From Pseudomonadota bacterium (GTDB lineage: Bacteria; Pseudomonadota; Gammaproteobacteria; Steroidobacterales; Woeseiaceae): a DNA stretch of 64,000 bases. How positions within the stretch are numbered: the first letter of the stretch is position 1; the number at the start of each line of letters is the position of its first letter. Shown in pieces: positions 25,725 through 34,983 of the stretch. The position numbers were made by a program, and so were the translations under genes. The notes under the pieces are model-generated. The model searched no databases and was not told the origin of the DNA. It saw nothing but the letters and a program-made list of their open reading frames with translations. The DNA is taken from assembly GCA_027621915.1 (NCBI GenBank), contig JAQCAD010000009.1, forward strand, positions 30,017 through 94,016, given 5' to 3'.

Positions 25725-27592
25725 CGATTGCACCGGTAGGGAAGTTCGAAAACCGGACGTGTTTCCATGCCCTGGCCTTCGAGTGATTTCATGAAGTTCG
25801 GGAAGGGCTTCGGGTCAAAATGGGGATAGTTGAGATAGCTCATAATCGTGTCCAGATCCCCTTGCTGGTCGAGCTCAAGAAACATTTGCTCGGCGGCTTC
25901 GTCATCGCCGATGATTTTGAGGCCGAGCCACTTCAGACTTACATCATCGGGATACTCGGCAATGGCGCGGGCGAAGAGGTCTTTTGCGTCGATGGTGCGT
26001 TCTTCAGCGCAGAGCTGCCGTAATTCGGCAATCTTTTGTGTATCGAGCAGCAACTGGCTGTTCCGGATCCGTGGCATGAGGCTGCTGGCGCCATCGATAT
26101 CGCTTGCCCATAACAGTTGCCGGTGAGATTGGTAGATTAGATTCGAATCGTCGTCACCAAATCTGCTGATGGCCTCCTGCGCCAAAACCCGCATCAGGTC
26201 GGCATCTTCGACCGTACGCAGGCCCTGCAACGCCTGGTCGGCAAAATCCTTCGTCAGGTTACCTGAATCAACAACAGTCCGAATCATTTCAGTCAGTTCT
26301 TTATGGAGACCCAGCTCCCGCATCAATTGAATCTCCGATCCAATTGCGGTCTCGTCACTGGGCCGTGCAACGCGGTATTCGTGCATCAGCCGGAGTGCAC
26401 GGCGCAAATCCCTGTCACGCCAGACCTGGTGGGCGCGGTAATAACTCTTGGTGACCGGATCTGTCTCGAATCGAATGGCGTTTCGCAGCGCCTCATCCCG
26501 CTTTGTCTCTTTTTCTTCACGGGTAAATTGTGTCATGCCATAGAACATCTGGCTGGTTTCCAGTTCGCCGTACCAGAACCAGTAGAGCCGGAGATAGGCG
26601 TTCGCGAACTCCGGATCCAGGTCGACTGCTTTCTCGAACGCCTCAAGCGCGTTAAGTACTTCGTACACGTCGGTCGAGGCACCCGCCGCCCGCCAGATAC
26701 CGATGCCGTTGAGATAGGCTTCAAATGCGGGCACAGAATTTGTACCGGCAGACATCATCTGTTTTAGCGCCTCGGGATCCATCGCCGTTTGCAGGGCTTT
26801 CGCGATCTCGATCGCTATTTCTTCCTGGATGGAAATGATGTTTTCCATCGTGCGGTCGAAGGTTTCTGACCACAGGTGGAAACCGTCTGCGGCGCGAATC
26901 AACTGAGCCGTGATCCGAATCGTATCTCCGCCGCGACGCACCGATCCTTCGAGCACATGATCCACACCGAGCGACGCGGCAATTTCAGGAATCGCAATTT
27001 CTGAATTTTTGAAACTGAATGACGAGGTTCTTGCGGCGACGAGCAAGTCGGGTGTGCGTGCCAACGAGTTGAGAATTTCTTCTGTAAGGCCATCGGCGAA
27101 CCATTCCTGCTCCGTATCTGAAGACATATTGACGAATGGCAGCACGGCAATGGATTGCGGGCCCGTTTCGGTAACTTCGATTGTTGGCGACGTTCCTTCT
27201 GACGCCTGTTCCGCCGCCACGTTTGTCTGGTTGGGGACACCTCGATCCAGCGTCTGGCGTTCCCAGATGAAATAGGCAAGCGCGATAACCAGCGACGCCA
27301 TGATGAAGAAATTCAGTTTCTTGCCGGTCGAGTGCGTAAGGGACGAGGAAAGATCAACGTCCCGGGTTTTTTTCACGCCCTCTGGTGTAATTTCAAATGC
27401 CCACGCGAAGAGCAGCGCAAACGGGAATCCGATCGCGATCAGAACGATCACGGTCTTGATGACCCAGTCAGGCGTGCCGAATGCTTCAAATAGCACCTGG
27501 CTGATCTGCACGACTACCCAGCCGACAATGATGTAAGCCACGCCAACGCGAACCACGTTGCGGCGTTTCAGTTCCCCAAAAAAGCTACCCAT
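25721..27592 (-). CDS. Membrane-anchored TolB-like/TPR protein, copy 1
   Basis: 623 aa. The N-terminus (FGELKRRNVVRVGVAY...) carries two membrane helices and a third at about 92-110. A TolB-N-like domain follows, with the hallmark 'QSIAVLPFVNMSSDTEQEWFADGLTEEILNSLA' and 'VDHVLEGSVRRGGDTIRITAQLI...GFHLWSETFDR'. The C-terminal 350 residues are helical with TPR-like repeats. This arrangement is usually found in proteins annotated as CadC/adenylate-cyclase-associated, but no DNA-binding or cyclase domain is present. A second copy lies at 39860-41989. It is probably a scaffold at the inner membrane. Confidence 0.82.
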   Translation of the reverse strand: MGSFFGELKRRNVVRVGVAYIIVGWVVVQISQVLFEAFGTPDWVIKTVIVLIAIGFPFALLFAWAFEITPEGVKKTRDVDLSSSLTHSTGKKLNFFIMASLVIALAYFIWERQTLDRGVPNQTNVAAEQASEGTSPTIEVTETGPQSIAVLPFVNMSSDTEQEWFADGLTEEILNSLARTPDLLVAARTSSFSFKNSEIAIPEIAASLGVDHVLEGSVRRGGDTIRITAQLIRAADGFHLWSETFDRTMENIISIQEEIAIEIAKALQTAMDPEALKQMMSAGTNSVPAFEAYLNGIGIWRAAGASTDVYEVLNALEAFEKAVDLDPEFANAYLRLYWFWYGELETSQMFYGMTQFTREEKETKRDEALRNAIRFETDPVTKSYYRAHQVWRDRDLRRALRLMHEYRVARPSDETAIGSEIQLMRELGLHKELTEMIRTVVDSGNLTKDFADQALQGLRTVEDADLMRVLAQEAISRFGDDDSNLIYQSHRQLLWASDIDGASSLMPRIRNSQLLLDTQKIAELRQLCAEERTIDAKDLFARAIAEYPDDVSLKWLGLKIIGDDEAAEQMFLELDQQGDLDTIMSYLNYPHFDPKPFPNFMKSLEGQGMETRPVFELPYRCNR

Positions 27593-27665
27593 AATTCCTT
27601 CTTATTCAGGCAGATATGGGGCAAGACAATAGCATTTTTTGGCCCGGCGCGCGCATCCTGAAAAT

Positions 27666-27690
27666 GGGGTCAGAGCCCGGCTCTGACCCC
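27666..27690. repeat. GGGGTCAGAGCC palindrome, copy inside the MBL gene 3' end
   Basis: Perfect 12-bp arms (27666-27677 and 27679-27690) around a single C. It is identical to the palindrome at 39224-39248. The stop codon and the last residues (GVRAGL) of the MBL hydrolase gene are read from it. Confidence 0.9.
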
Positions 27691-28854
27691 GAAGTGGTAA
27701 GTTTCGCCTGGAATCGGCAATGCCCACGAATCGCCACGCGGTCCGCAAACCTCTGCATCAACAGGGCAATCATCGTCCGACTTGTTCAGTGGAGAGATGT
27801 GACGGGCATCTTTCGATTTGCCACTTTCAATTCTTCGGGCAAATGTATTTAGTTTGCTTTCACCTAATACGAGCGTCACCGGTTTCAGGCGATCATCACG
27901 CGGCTGGAAAAAATCTTCCCAATGACCCATTAAAACGTAACCCGTTTGACCCTGGTCCATTACCCATTCTGGGTAGTCCTCGACATAATGAAATCCGGGA
28001 ACACACGCGATGTGAATGTCGACTTTGTGTTGCTGGAGCAAACTGGCCGAAATGTTGCTGTGCTCTGACCCTGCGACGGCATCCATATAATGGATTCTCA
28101 GCACGATCTCATCGTTCTCATCGAGCAGATCGATCAGGTAGGCCCACGTATTGCCAAGCCGATAGTCGACGGGCCTCGCGGGGAGTTGAGGTTGTGGCTC
28201 GTCAACCGTCCCCTTAGAAATCGTGAATTCCATGCCCAGTACTTTTACGTTTGGTGCATGCTGACTTGCCAGCGGCGTTACACGAAATCCGCGCAGCGTG
28301 CAGTCTTTTGTTGGCTCGTCGTTGCCGAGTGGCGACTCCGCGCAACGAAACGACTCATTCGGTGGCATGATTTTGGCCAGCATGTTCAGCGTCGTCTCAT
28401 TGGCGATCATGCCGGCCTGCTTGGGCCGCAATCCAGCCGCTGCGTAAGCAGGAATATCGGCTGCGTGATCGACATGTCCATGACCAACGAGAATCAGGCC
28501 CGCATCGCTGAACGGTGTGTTACGAACGCCCTCATGTATTGCTGCAAGATCCGGTCCGTTTTTTCCAAACATGCCGAGGAACCCGTGGTTGGAAAAATAC
28601 GGCGCCATGATCAGGTATTCGCCACGCCATTTGACCCCCCAGCCACCGACGCCGTAGTAGTGCAGCGCTGCGATATCATTGGTTATCGCGAAATCTTCAG
28701 TATCAGCTGAAATGGCGTAGGTCGGAACACGTTGTCCCGCCACGTAAACAGCACAACCAGGAACAACCATGAAGGCAACGATGGCGATACCAATCAGAAC
28801 CGGTATCCACACCTTGCGGGGCACGCGATAGGGCCAGTGAGGTGATGCTGCCAC
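27670..28854 (-). CDS. Membrane-anchored metallo-beta-lactamase-fold hydrolase
   Basis: 394 aa. One N-terminal transmembrane helix (about 15-37, VWIPVLIGIAIVAFMVVPGC) is followed by an MBL fold with zinc motif H125-x-H127-x-D129-H130 (GHGHVDHAAD), and later 'SQHAPN' and 'IHYMDA'. The substrate is unknown; related proteins include lactonases and phosphodiesterases. The gene runs into a GGGGTC palindrome, from which its last six codons and stop are read, so the original C-terminus may have been replaced. It is downstream of the histidine kinase on the same strand with a 21-bp gap. Confidence 0.82.
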   Translation of the reverse strand: MAASPHWPYRVPRKVWIPVLIGIAIVAFMVVPGCAVYVAGQRVPTYAISADTEDFAITNDIAALHYYGVGGWGVKWRGEYLIMAPYFSNHGFLGMFGKNGPDLAAIHEGVRNTPFSDAGLILVGHGHVDHAADIPAYAAAGLRPKQAGMIANETTLNMLAKIMPPNESFRCAESPLGNDEPTKDCTLRGFRVTPLASQHAPNVKVLGMEFTISKGTVDEPQPQLPARPVDYRLGNTWAYLIDLLDENDEIVLRIHYMDAVAGSEHSNISASLLQQHKVDIHIACVPGFHYVEDYPEWVMDQGQTGYVLMGHWEDFFQPRDDRLKPVTLVLGESKLNTFARRIESGKSKDARHISPLNKSDDDCPVDAEVCGPRGDSWALPIPGETYHFGVRAGL

Positions 28855-28875
28855 GAAAAATTCAATCCGAAATGT

Positions 28876-31116
28876 CTAGAGTACCGGGAATGATACGTTG
28901 AATTGCGCGCCGGGGTCGCGGTTCGCGACGTCAACCTTGCCGTTCATGGCGGTCGTGAGCTGATGCACGATCGCGAGGCCGATCCCGGTGCCGACCGTTT
29001 CCCGGGTGAGTTCTGATTCGGTTCGATAAAATAGTTTGAATATTTTTTTCATCTGGTCTTTCGGTATGCCCGGACCGTGATCTCGCACTGAAAATACGAC
29101 TTGATTATCGCGAGTCAGTTTGCAGCCCACTTCGATCGTTTTGTTTTCGGAATTCTTTGAAAACTTGATGGCGTTATCGACCAAATTGATGATGATCTGT
29201 GCGAAACAATCATCGTCAATACTGACACGTGTATCTGGGGAGATACCTTCCTGAAGCAGGTTGAAAACGAAGCCGGCACGCTCGACCTGGCTCGCGATCT
29301 TGGAATGTACCTGGTCCATCAGGGCATTGACCGTGGTTGTTTTCAGGTTGAATTGCGGCTCGTTCCGTGAAATTTTCGCAAGTTGCAGCACGTTCGAGAT
29401 CAGCCTCGTCAGCCTTTCCGATTCGTCATGAATGTATTCGTAATACTGTTTCCGTTTGGTCTCATCCGCCCAGCCTTCTTTTAACATTTCGCCATACATG
29501 CGAATCGACGTCAGCGGCGTTTTGAGTTCGTGGCTGACCGCGGAGACGAAGTCCTGTTGCTGCTGTGCGAGCCGAATCTGACTCATGCCCAGGCGATATA
29601 GCGCAAGGAAACCGCCCAGGAAAACGACTGCAATCACAACCGTGGTCCAGCCGAGCACCGTCGCGCCCGGGCCCGGAGGGAGCCGGTTGGCCGTGAAAAT
29701 CAATTCCAGGCCGTCGAACGGCGCAGATAGCCTGCTGCGATAGAGCAGGGCACCTGCCAATTCCGCGGCGCTGGTGAGGGAGTCGCCGGGGTAGCTGCCG
29801 CTTCCCGGCAGCATCGTGATGACGTCATCGTTATAGCCGACCACGAGATTGGACATATCCGACAACGTCGTTGAGCGGAAGGCGGATTCGATCGCCGTAC
29901 TAACGAAGCGATTTTGATCGACGAGTAGTCCCTGAATCGTGCGATTACCGTTGTGCCACGCATTGCGAAAAAGTACCAGGTGTCCACTGTCCAGCAGGCT
30001 GAATTCGAATGGATCGATGTCGCTTTCGAAGGCTGTGATCGTCAGACCGCTACTGACCAGATCCTGCCGCGGCGGGATCAATGCTGATGGCTCCGCCGTA
30101 CGAGACGCCGAAAATCGTGCTTCCCGGCTTACCTGCTCCGCAAGGTCCTTGGTTTCCGCTTCGGGCGCGGCGACCTGGCGTTTTAAACCCTCGCTTTTTT
30201 TCTGCAACTCATCGTCAAATTTGATGTCCTCCACGCGGCCCAAAGCGTTGTTGGCCCGGGCTTTCTCCCCTGGCCGGTCTTCCTCGCTGTCCTCAAACGC
30301 CTGATCAGCAGATGCGGGTCGCATTCTCCGTGCCGGTTCGTTCAATAAGTCGAAGACCTGCTGGCTATAGACGGTATCAACTTCGGCCATCTTTGGTTCG
30401 GCGACTGATTCAGTCGTCTCGTTTTCAAATGACGCCATCGTGCTGGTTACGGCGAGTTCATCACGCGCGCGCAAGTCCTCGGCAGGGTCCGCTCCTTCCT
30501 TACCCGGTGACGTTGCGCTGGCTCCCACTGAAGCGGGCGGCTGTGATGCCGGCAGTGCGCGTGTCTCTTCCAGTGCCGGTGTCCCTTCTATTGGCGTCGC
30601 CACCCGTGCGCCGAGCGAGACTCGGTCGCGAACCAGTTTGTTTCGGGCCAGGACCGTTTGAATCTCGCTCGCGACAATCTCGCGCAGGCGAAACTCGGCG
30701 TCATCGATGTCGACATCGGCGGGAACTATGCCTGCCGCTGGCAATAGCGGTGTCGAAAACGCGCCATCTGCTTCCACCTGAAAATATCCGATGAGCCCGG
30801 GCAGGGTCTCCGCGACCGGCCAGTCGGCCAGCGGCGATCGCTGCTGAATTTTCGCGGTGGGCACGCTGTTGAGAAAGGAAAAGTCTGAAAAGTTTCGTGA
30901 TTCTGCGGTATTGATCGCCGTCGTGATCGTCGAATCAATTCGATTCGTCAGTTCCTCAGCCTGCACGCGATACTGGTAAAACGACTCCCACTTGAGCTGG
31001 CTGTACCCTTGCCATACGAGGACGCCGGTCGGAATCGCCAGCGCCAGGAACAGGCCGGCGAGCAGGATTCGCAGGCGCCGCTGGTCGTAGTTCTTGATAA
31101 GCGCTCTCGGCAGCAT
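28876..31116 (-). CDS. Sensor histidine kinase with a large periplasmic region
   Basis: 746 aa. Transmembrane helices lie at about 15-35 and 488-510 and enclose about 450 periplasmic residues, of which 190-345 are Ala/Glu/Arg-rich and probably disordered. The cytoplasmic part has the H box (H529 in FVSAVSHELKTPLTS), N box (IINLVDNAIKF), and G boxes (VRDHGPGIP, GTGIGLAIVH). Autophosphorylation at H529 would feed the response regulator encoded 4 bp upstream. Neither the ligand nor a close named family is recognisable. Confidence 0.93.
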   Translation of the reverse strand: MLPRALIKNYDQRRLRILLAGLFLALAIPTGVLVWQGYSQLKWESFYQYRVQAEELTNRIDSTITTAINTAESRNFSDFSFLNSVPTAKIQQRSPLADWPVAETLPGLIGYFQVEADGAFSTPLLPAAGIVPADVDIDDAEFRLREIVASEIQTVLARNKLVRDRVSLGARVATPIEGTPALEETRALPASQPPASVGASATSPGKEGADPAEDLRARDELAVTSTMASFENETTESVAEPKMAEVDTVYSQQVFDLLNEPARRMRPASADQAFEDSEEDRPGEKARANNALGRVEDIKFDDELQKKSEGLKRQVAAPEAETKDLAEQVSREARFSASRTAEPSALIPPRQDLVSSGLTITAFESDIDPFEFSLLDSGHLVLFRNAWHNGNRTIQGLLVDQNRFVSTAIESAFRSTTLSDMSNLVVGYNDDVITMLPGSGSYPGDSLTSAAELAGALLYRSRLSAPFDGLELIFTANRLPPGPGATVLGWTTVVIAVVFLGGFLALYRLGMSQIRLAQQQQDFVSAVSHELKTPLTSIRMYGEMLKEGWADETKRKQYYEYIHDESERLTRLISNVLQLAKISRNEPQFNLKTTTVNALMDQVHSKIASQVERAGFVFNLLQEGISPDTRVSIDDDCFAQIIINLVDNAIKFSKNSENKTIEVGCKLTRDNQVVFSVRDHGPGIPKDQMKKIFKLFYRTESELTRETVGTGIGLAIVHQLTTAMNGKVDVANRDPGAQFNVSFPVL

Positions 31117-31120
31117 TGCG

Positions 31121-31822
31121 TCAGGCCTTCGTGACGAGGCGATAGCCCGCGCCCCGCACCGTAATCAGGTTGACCGGTTCTTTCGGATCGGTCTCTATTT
31201 TTCGCCGGAGTTTTGCGATATGGATGTCGACCGTTCTTGTCTCTATATCGAGGTTTCGTGCATAACCCCATACTTTTAAAAGTAATTCTTCTCTGGAAAT
31301 CGGTCGATCCGGGTGCTGCGCCAGGTAACAGAGGAGTTCGACCTCGCGTTTGGTGAAGTCGATTTCCTCGCTGCCGCCCCGGCCTTTCAGGTTCTCGGTG
31401 TCGATCTCTATGCCCTGTAGACTGATGGTTCTGGCCTGTTCGACGCCCATTCGCGACCGGCGCAGAACAGCCTCGATGCGAAGGACGAGCTGCTGGATTG
31501 AAAAGGGCTTTGCGACGTAGTCGTCGGCGCCGAGTTTAAGGCCTTGTACGATTTCCTCGTCGGAGGTCTTGGCTGTCAGCATAATGATCGGCTGGTTGCG
31601 GTCCTGGGCGCGGATGCGGTTGCAGATCTCGTAACCATCCATTCCGGGCAACATGACGTCCAGCAGGATCAGGTCGAATTTGCCCGTTAACGCTTTTTCA
31701 AGTCCTGCGGGACCGGTGGCGGCACTGTCGGTCTGGTATTTGTGAAATACGAGTACGTCGACCAGGCCTTCGCGGATGGCCTCTTCGTCCTCGACGATCA
31801 ATATGCGGGCAGGGCGACTCAT
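31121..31822 (-). CDS. OmpR/PhoB-family response regulator
   Basis: 233 aa. The receiver domain has acidic residues E11-D12-E13 (VEDEEA), the phospho-acceptor D55 (LILLDVMLPGMDG), T83 and the 'YVAKPF' Lys; the C-terminal winged helix (about 130-230) ends 'RTVDIHIAKLRRKIE...ITVRGAGYRL'. It is a DNA-binding transcription factor partnered with the histidine kinase, 4 bp downstream. It is divergent from the acylase gene, which may be a target. Confidence 0.95.
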   Translation of the reverse strand: MSRPARILIVEDEEAIREGLVDVLVFHKYQTDSAATGPAGLEKALTGKFDLILLDVMLPGMDGYEICNRIRAQDRNQPIIMLTAKTSDEEIVQGLKLGADDYVAKPFSIQQLVLRIEAVLRRSRMGVEQARTISLQGIEIDTENLKGRGGSEEIDFTKREVELLCYLAQHPDRPISREELLLKVWGYARNLDIETRTVDIHIAKLRRKIETDPKEPVNLITVRGAGYRLVTKA

Positions 31823-31994
31823 GACGATACCAAGGCTAGCAGTTTCAGGAACTTATGTGCGTGTGGGAATGTAACGTTTTTGTAAATTCAGGCCGATACG
31901 TGACCAGGATCCGGCGTTTTCCCATGAGCATTCCGTGCGGAAAAAGGTTTATCCTGTCGACCACAAATAAAAAACGCTGACGATCGGGGGTTCC

Positions 31995-34211
31995 ATGTCA
32001 CTCAGTCATTCTATTTTCATTCGCGCGATAGCCATTTTCCTGTTGTTCCTGTCGGCTTGTTCAGAACAACCTGCCGGTACCACCGGCGCAGCCGATGCCG
32101 AAATTGCCCGGCTGGAAGCCCGGGCGGCCAATGTCACGATCATTCGTGATGACTTCGGCGTGCCACACATCTATGGCAAGACCGACGCAGATGCCGTTTT
32201 CGGCATGCTCTACGCGCAAAGCGAGGACGATTTTAATCGCGTCGAACGGAACTACATATGGGCAACCGGCCGGCTTGCTGAAGTGGAAGGCGAGGAGGCG
32301 CTCTACAGCGATCTTCGCGCCCGGCTATACATGACGATTGAAGAAGCGCAGGCAGCGTACGATGCTTCGCCGGACTGGCTGAAGGCGTTGTGCGACGCCT
32401 ATGCCGACGGCATCAATTACTACCTTTATTCACACCCGGACGTTAAGCCCCGATTGCTGACCCGGTTCGAGCCGTGGATGCCGATGTTTTTCAGCGAAGG
32501 TTCGATTGGCGGCGATATCGAGTCTGTCGACCTCGATGGGATCAAGGCACTTTACGGTGGCATGTCGCCCCTCGAAACCCTGCGCAGCAATGTCGTCGAG
32601 GACAGAGAACTGGTCGAACCGAAAGGATCAAATGGATTCGCGATTTCGGGAGAGCACACGAAATCCGGCGCCGCCATGCTCCTGATCAATCCGCACACCT
32701 CGTTTTTCTTTCGCGGCGAAATCCACGTGGTAAGCGAGGAGGGTTTGAACGCCTACGGCGCGGTGACCTGGGGGCAGTTTTTCGTGTACCAGGGCTTCAA
32801 CGAAAATACCGGGTGGATGCATACATCAACGGGTGTTGACTTCATGGATGATTTCGTCGAGGACGTATACGAAGAGGGTGATGGGCTTTTCTATCGCTAT
32901 GGTGACGAGAGTCGCCCTGTTACGGAGTCGTTGGTGACGTTGAAATACGTGGAGGGGGACAGGATGCTGGAGCGTACGTTCCCGACGTATCGCACGCATC
33001 ACGGACCCATCACCCATATTGAGGACGGCAAATGGACGGCGACCAAGCTGAACTGGGATCCGGTGAATGCGTTACAGCAGTCGTTCATACGCACCAAGCT
33101 CAAAAATCACGAAGAATTCTGGAAGATGATGGACATTCGCACGAACTCATCGAATAACACCGTCTTTGCGGATTCGAGCGGCAACATTGCCTACTACCAC
33201 GGTAACTTCATTCCGCGACGTGACCCGACATTCGACTTTTCGCAGCCGGTCGATGGCAGTGATCCGGCCACCGATTGGCAGGGCCTGCATGACGTGGAAG
33301 ACATTGTCACGGTTGTAAACCCGGCCAATGGCTGGATACAGAATACAAACTCGACTCCGTTTACATCGGCCGCGGAATCCAGCCCGAAGCGTGCTGACTT
33401 TCCCGTTTATATGGCGCCGGATGATGAGAATTTTCGGGGCATTCATGCGGTTCGGGTATTGACCGGTGTATCCGACCTGACGCTCGATGGATTGCTGGAT
33501 ATTGCGTATGACACCTATCTGCCTGGTTTCCAGAAGCTGATCCCGGGCCTTGTTGAAGCCTACGATCAGTCTGATGCGGATAACTCGGCGATTGCGGGAG
33601 CGATAGCCTATCTCCGTGACTGGGACCTGCGGGTGTCGGAGGATTCCATTGCGATGACGTTGGCGCATTTCTACGGCAGCACGTACAACGAGATCGGTGA
33701 CCGGCCTGATGCGATTAAGGACGCTTCTTTCATGGAACGAGTTGACCACTTCGGAACGGGTTCGCCGCCTGAGGAGCGACTGGCGATATTCGCGGCAACG
33801 GTTGCGATGCTCGAAGCCGATTTTGGTCAGTGGGACACGCCGTGGGGCGAAGTCAATCGCTACCAGCGGCTGAATGGTGATATTCAACAAGCATTCAACG
33901 ACGGTGAACCATCACTGCCAATTGGCATGGCCTCAGGCAACTGGGGCGCCCTGGCATCGTTCGGTGCGCGACGTTATCCCGGAACCAGGCGCATCTACGG
34001 CACTTCCGGAAACAGTTTCGTGGCGGTGGTCGAATTTGGTGACAGAGTCAGAGCGAAGTCCATGCTTGCGGGCGGGCAGAGCGGAGACCCCTCGTCTCCG
34101 CACTTCGACGACCAGGCGCAACGCTACGTCGACAGGGATTTCAAGGATGTCGCCTATTATAAGGAAGACGTCGAAGCCAGGGCGACTCGCACGTATCACC
34201 CGGGGGAGTAA
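31995..34211 (+). CDS. Lipoprotein penicillin-acylase-family (Ntn) amidase
   Basis: 738 aa with lipoprotein signal (FLLFLSACSE). The alpha-chain part begins 'VTIIRDDFGVPHIYGKTDADAVFGMLYAQSEDD', typical of the family. The expected autocleavage site and N-terminal nucleophile is S212 in 'PKGSNGFAISG', followed by 'LLINPHTSFF'. The overall layout is nearest to aculeacin A/acyl-homoserine-lactone acylases. The enzyme would remove acyl chains from amides in the periplasm; the substrate (quorum signal, lipopeptide or antibiotic) is not predictable. Palindromic repeats follow the stop codon. Confidence 0.9.
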   Translation: MSLSHSIFIRAIAIFLLFLSACSEQPAGTTGAADAEIARLEARAANVTIIRDDFGVPHIYGKTDADAVFGMLYAQSEDDFNRVERNYIWATGRLAEVEGEEALYSDLRARLYMTIEEAQAAYDASPDWLKALCDAYADGINYYLYSHPDVKPRLLTRFEPWMPMFFSEGSIGGDIESVDLDGIKALYGGMSPLETLRSNVVEDRELVEPKGSNGFAISGEHTKSGAAMLLINPHTSFFFRGEIHVVSEEGLNAYGAVTWGQFFVYQGFNENTGWMHTSTGVDFMDDFVEDVYEEGDGLFYRYGDESRPVTESLVTLKYVEGDRMLERTFPTYRTHHGPITHIEDGKWTATKLNWDPVNALQQSFIRTKLKNHEEFWKMMDIRTNSSNNTVFADSSGNIAYYHGNFIPRRDPTFDFSQPVDGSDPATDWQGLHDVEDIVTVVNPANGWIQNTNSTPFTSAAESSPKRADFPVYMAPDDENFRGIHAVRVLTGVSDLTLDGLLDIAYDTYLPGFQKLIPGLVEAYDQSDADNSAIAGAIAYLRDWDLRVSEDSIAMTLAHFYGSTYNEIGDRPDAIKDASFMERVDHFGTGSPPEERLAIFAATVAMLEADFGQWDTPWGEVNRYQRLNGDIQQAFNDGEPSLPIGMASGNWGALASFGARRYPGTRRIYGTSGNSFVAVVEFGDRVRAKSMLAGGQSGDPSSPHFDDQAQRYVDRDFKDVAYYKEDVEARATRTYHPGE

Positions 34212-34232
34212 TCCGCTAACCAGGAAAATAAT

Positions 34233-34316
34233 GGGGTCAGAAATAAAGGGGTCAGAGCCCGTTAATAGAAAAAGGGGTCAGAGCCCGTTTTTGTTAACGG
34301 GCTCTGACCCCCTTTT
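34233..34316. repeat. Cluster of GGGGTCAGA repeats, three direct and one inverted
   Basis: Direct copies begin at 34233 (partial, GGGGTCAGA), 34248 (GGGGTCAGAGCCCGTTAA) and 34274 (GGGGTCAGAGCCCGTT). The third pairs with an inverted copy at about 34296-34316 to form a hairpin with roughly 19-bp arms including A- and T-runs. The element follows the acylase stop codon and may terminate it. It is the most complex member of the family in this window. Confidence 0.85.
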
Positions 34317-34431
34317 TCTGGAATGTAAAAAACAGGTAAACCGCGCGTCGCGGAATTTACCAAACCCTGTCTTATAAGCGGGCGCCCGTCTGCCTAACAT
34401 CCCTCCACGATCTATTCATGGAGGCAACAAC

Positions 34432-34983
34432 ATGGCATTAATCAACCGAGTCACACGACTCTTCAGGGCGGACTTCAATGCCGTCCTTGATCATATCGAA
34501 GAACCCGAACAGCTGTTGAAGCAGGCCATCCGCGATATGGAGGATGAGCTGGCATCGATTGAACAGCGAGTCGCGCGCTGTACGCATGACCAGAAATCTC
34601 TTGGCGTGCGCCGCGGTGAAATCAAGTCGTCGATCGATGAGTTTGACGAGCAGCTGGATCTTTGTTTCGAATCCGGCAAGGACGACCTGGCCAAAACGCT
34701 GATCAAACGGAAACTTGAAGCAGAACGGATCCTGAAGCAACTCGTGTCCAAATTCGATGCAAACGATCGATATCTCGATGAGCAACGAACATTGCTCGAT
34801 GAAAATCGATCAACGCTTGACAGCCTCAAGCAGAAGGCGGAGCTGATTTCGCATCGTCCATTGGTTCGTGGAAGCGGTTCGGATTTTGACGACATCGGCT
34901 GGATGTCTCGTGAACTTCGCATTGGCGACGACGAAGTTGAAATCGCTTATCTACGTGAGAAAGCGGCGAGGGCTGCATCATGA
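34432..34983 (+). CDS. PspA/IM30-family protein
   Basis: 183 aa, start at ATG 34432 with GGAGG 9 nt upstream. The protein is almost wholly alpha-helical and coiled-coil; the N-terminal 'ALINRVTRLFRADFNAVLDHIEEPEQLLKQAIRDMEDEL' matches PspA/Vipp1 proteins, though it is shorter than E. coli PspA (222 aa). PspA-like proteins polymerise on stressed inner membranes and limit proton leakage. It is the first gene of a three-gene unit (4-bp overlap with the next), so it probably works with the following membrane and VWA proteins. Confidence 0.88.
   Translation: MALINRVTRLFRADFNAVLDHIEEPEQLLKQAIRDMEDELASIEQRVARCTHDQKSLGVRRGEIKSSIDEFDEQLDLCFESGKDDLAKTLIKRKLEAERILKQLVSKFDANDRYLDEQRTLLDENRSTLDSLKQKAELISHRPLVRGSGSDFDDIGWMSRELRIGDDEVEIAYLREKAARAAS

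Noticed and set aside
33147..33890. 247-codon minus-strand frame inside the acylase gene
   Set aside because: No family features and fully antisense to the acylase.
34233..34316. Repeat cluster as a CRISPR array
   Set aside because: Too few units, irregular and very short spacing, and one copy inverted; it fits palindromic REP-like elements.
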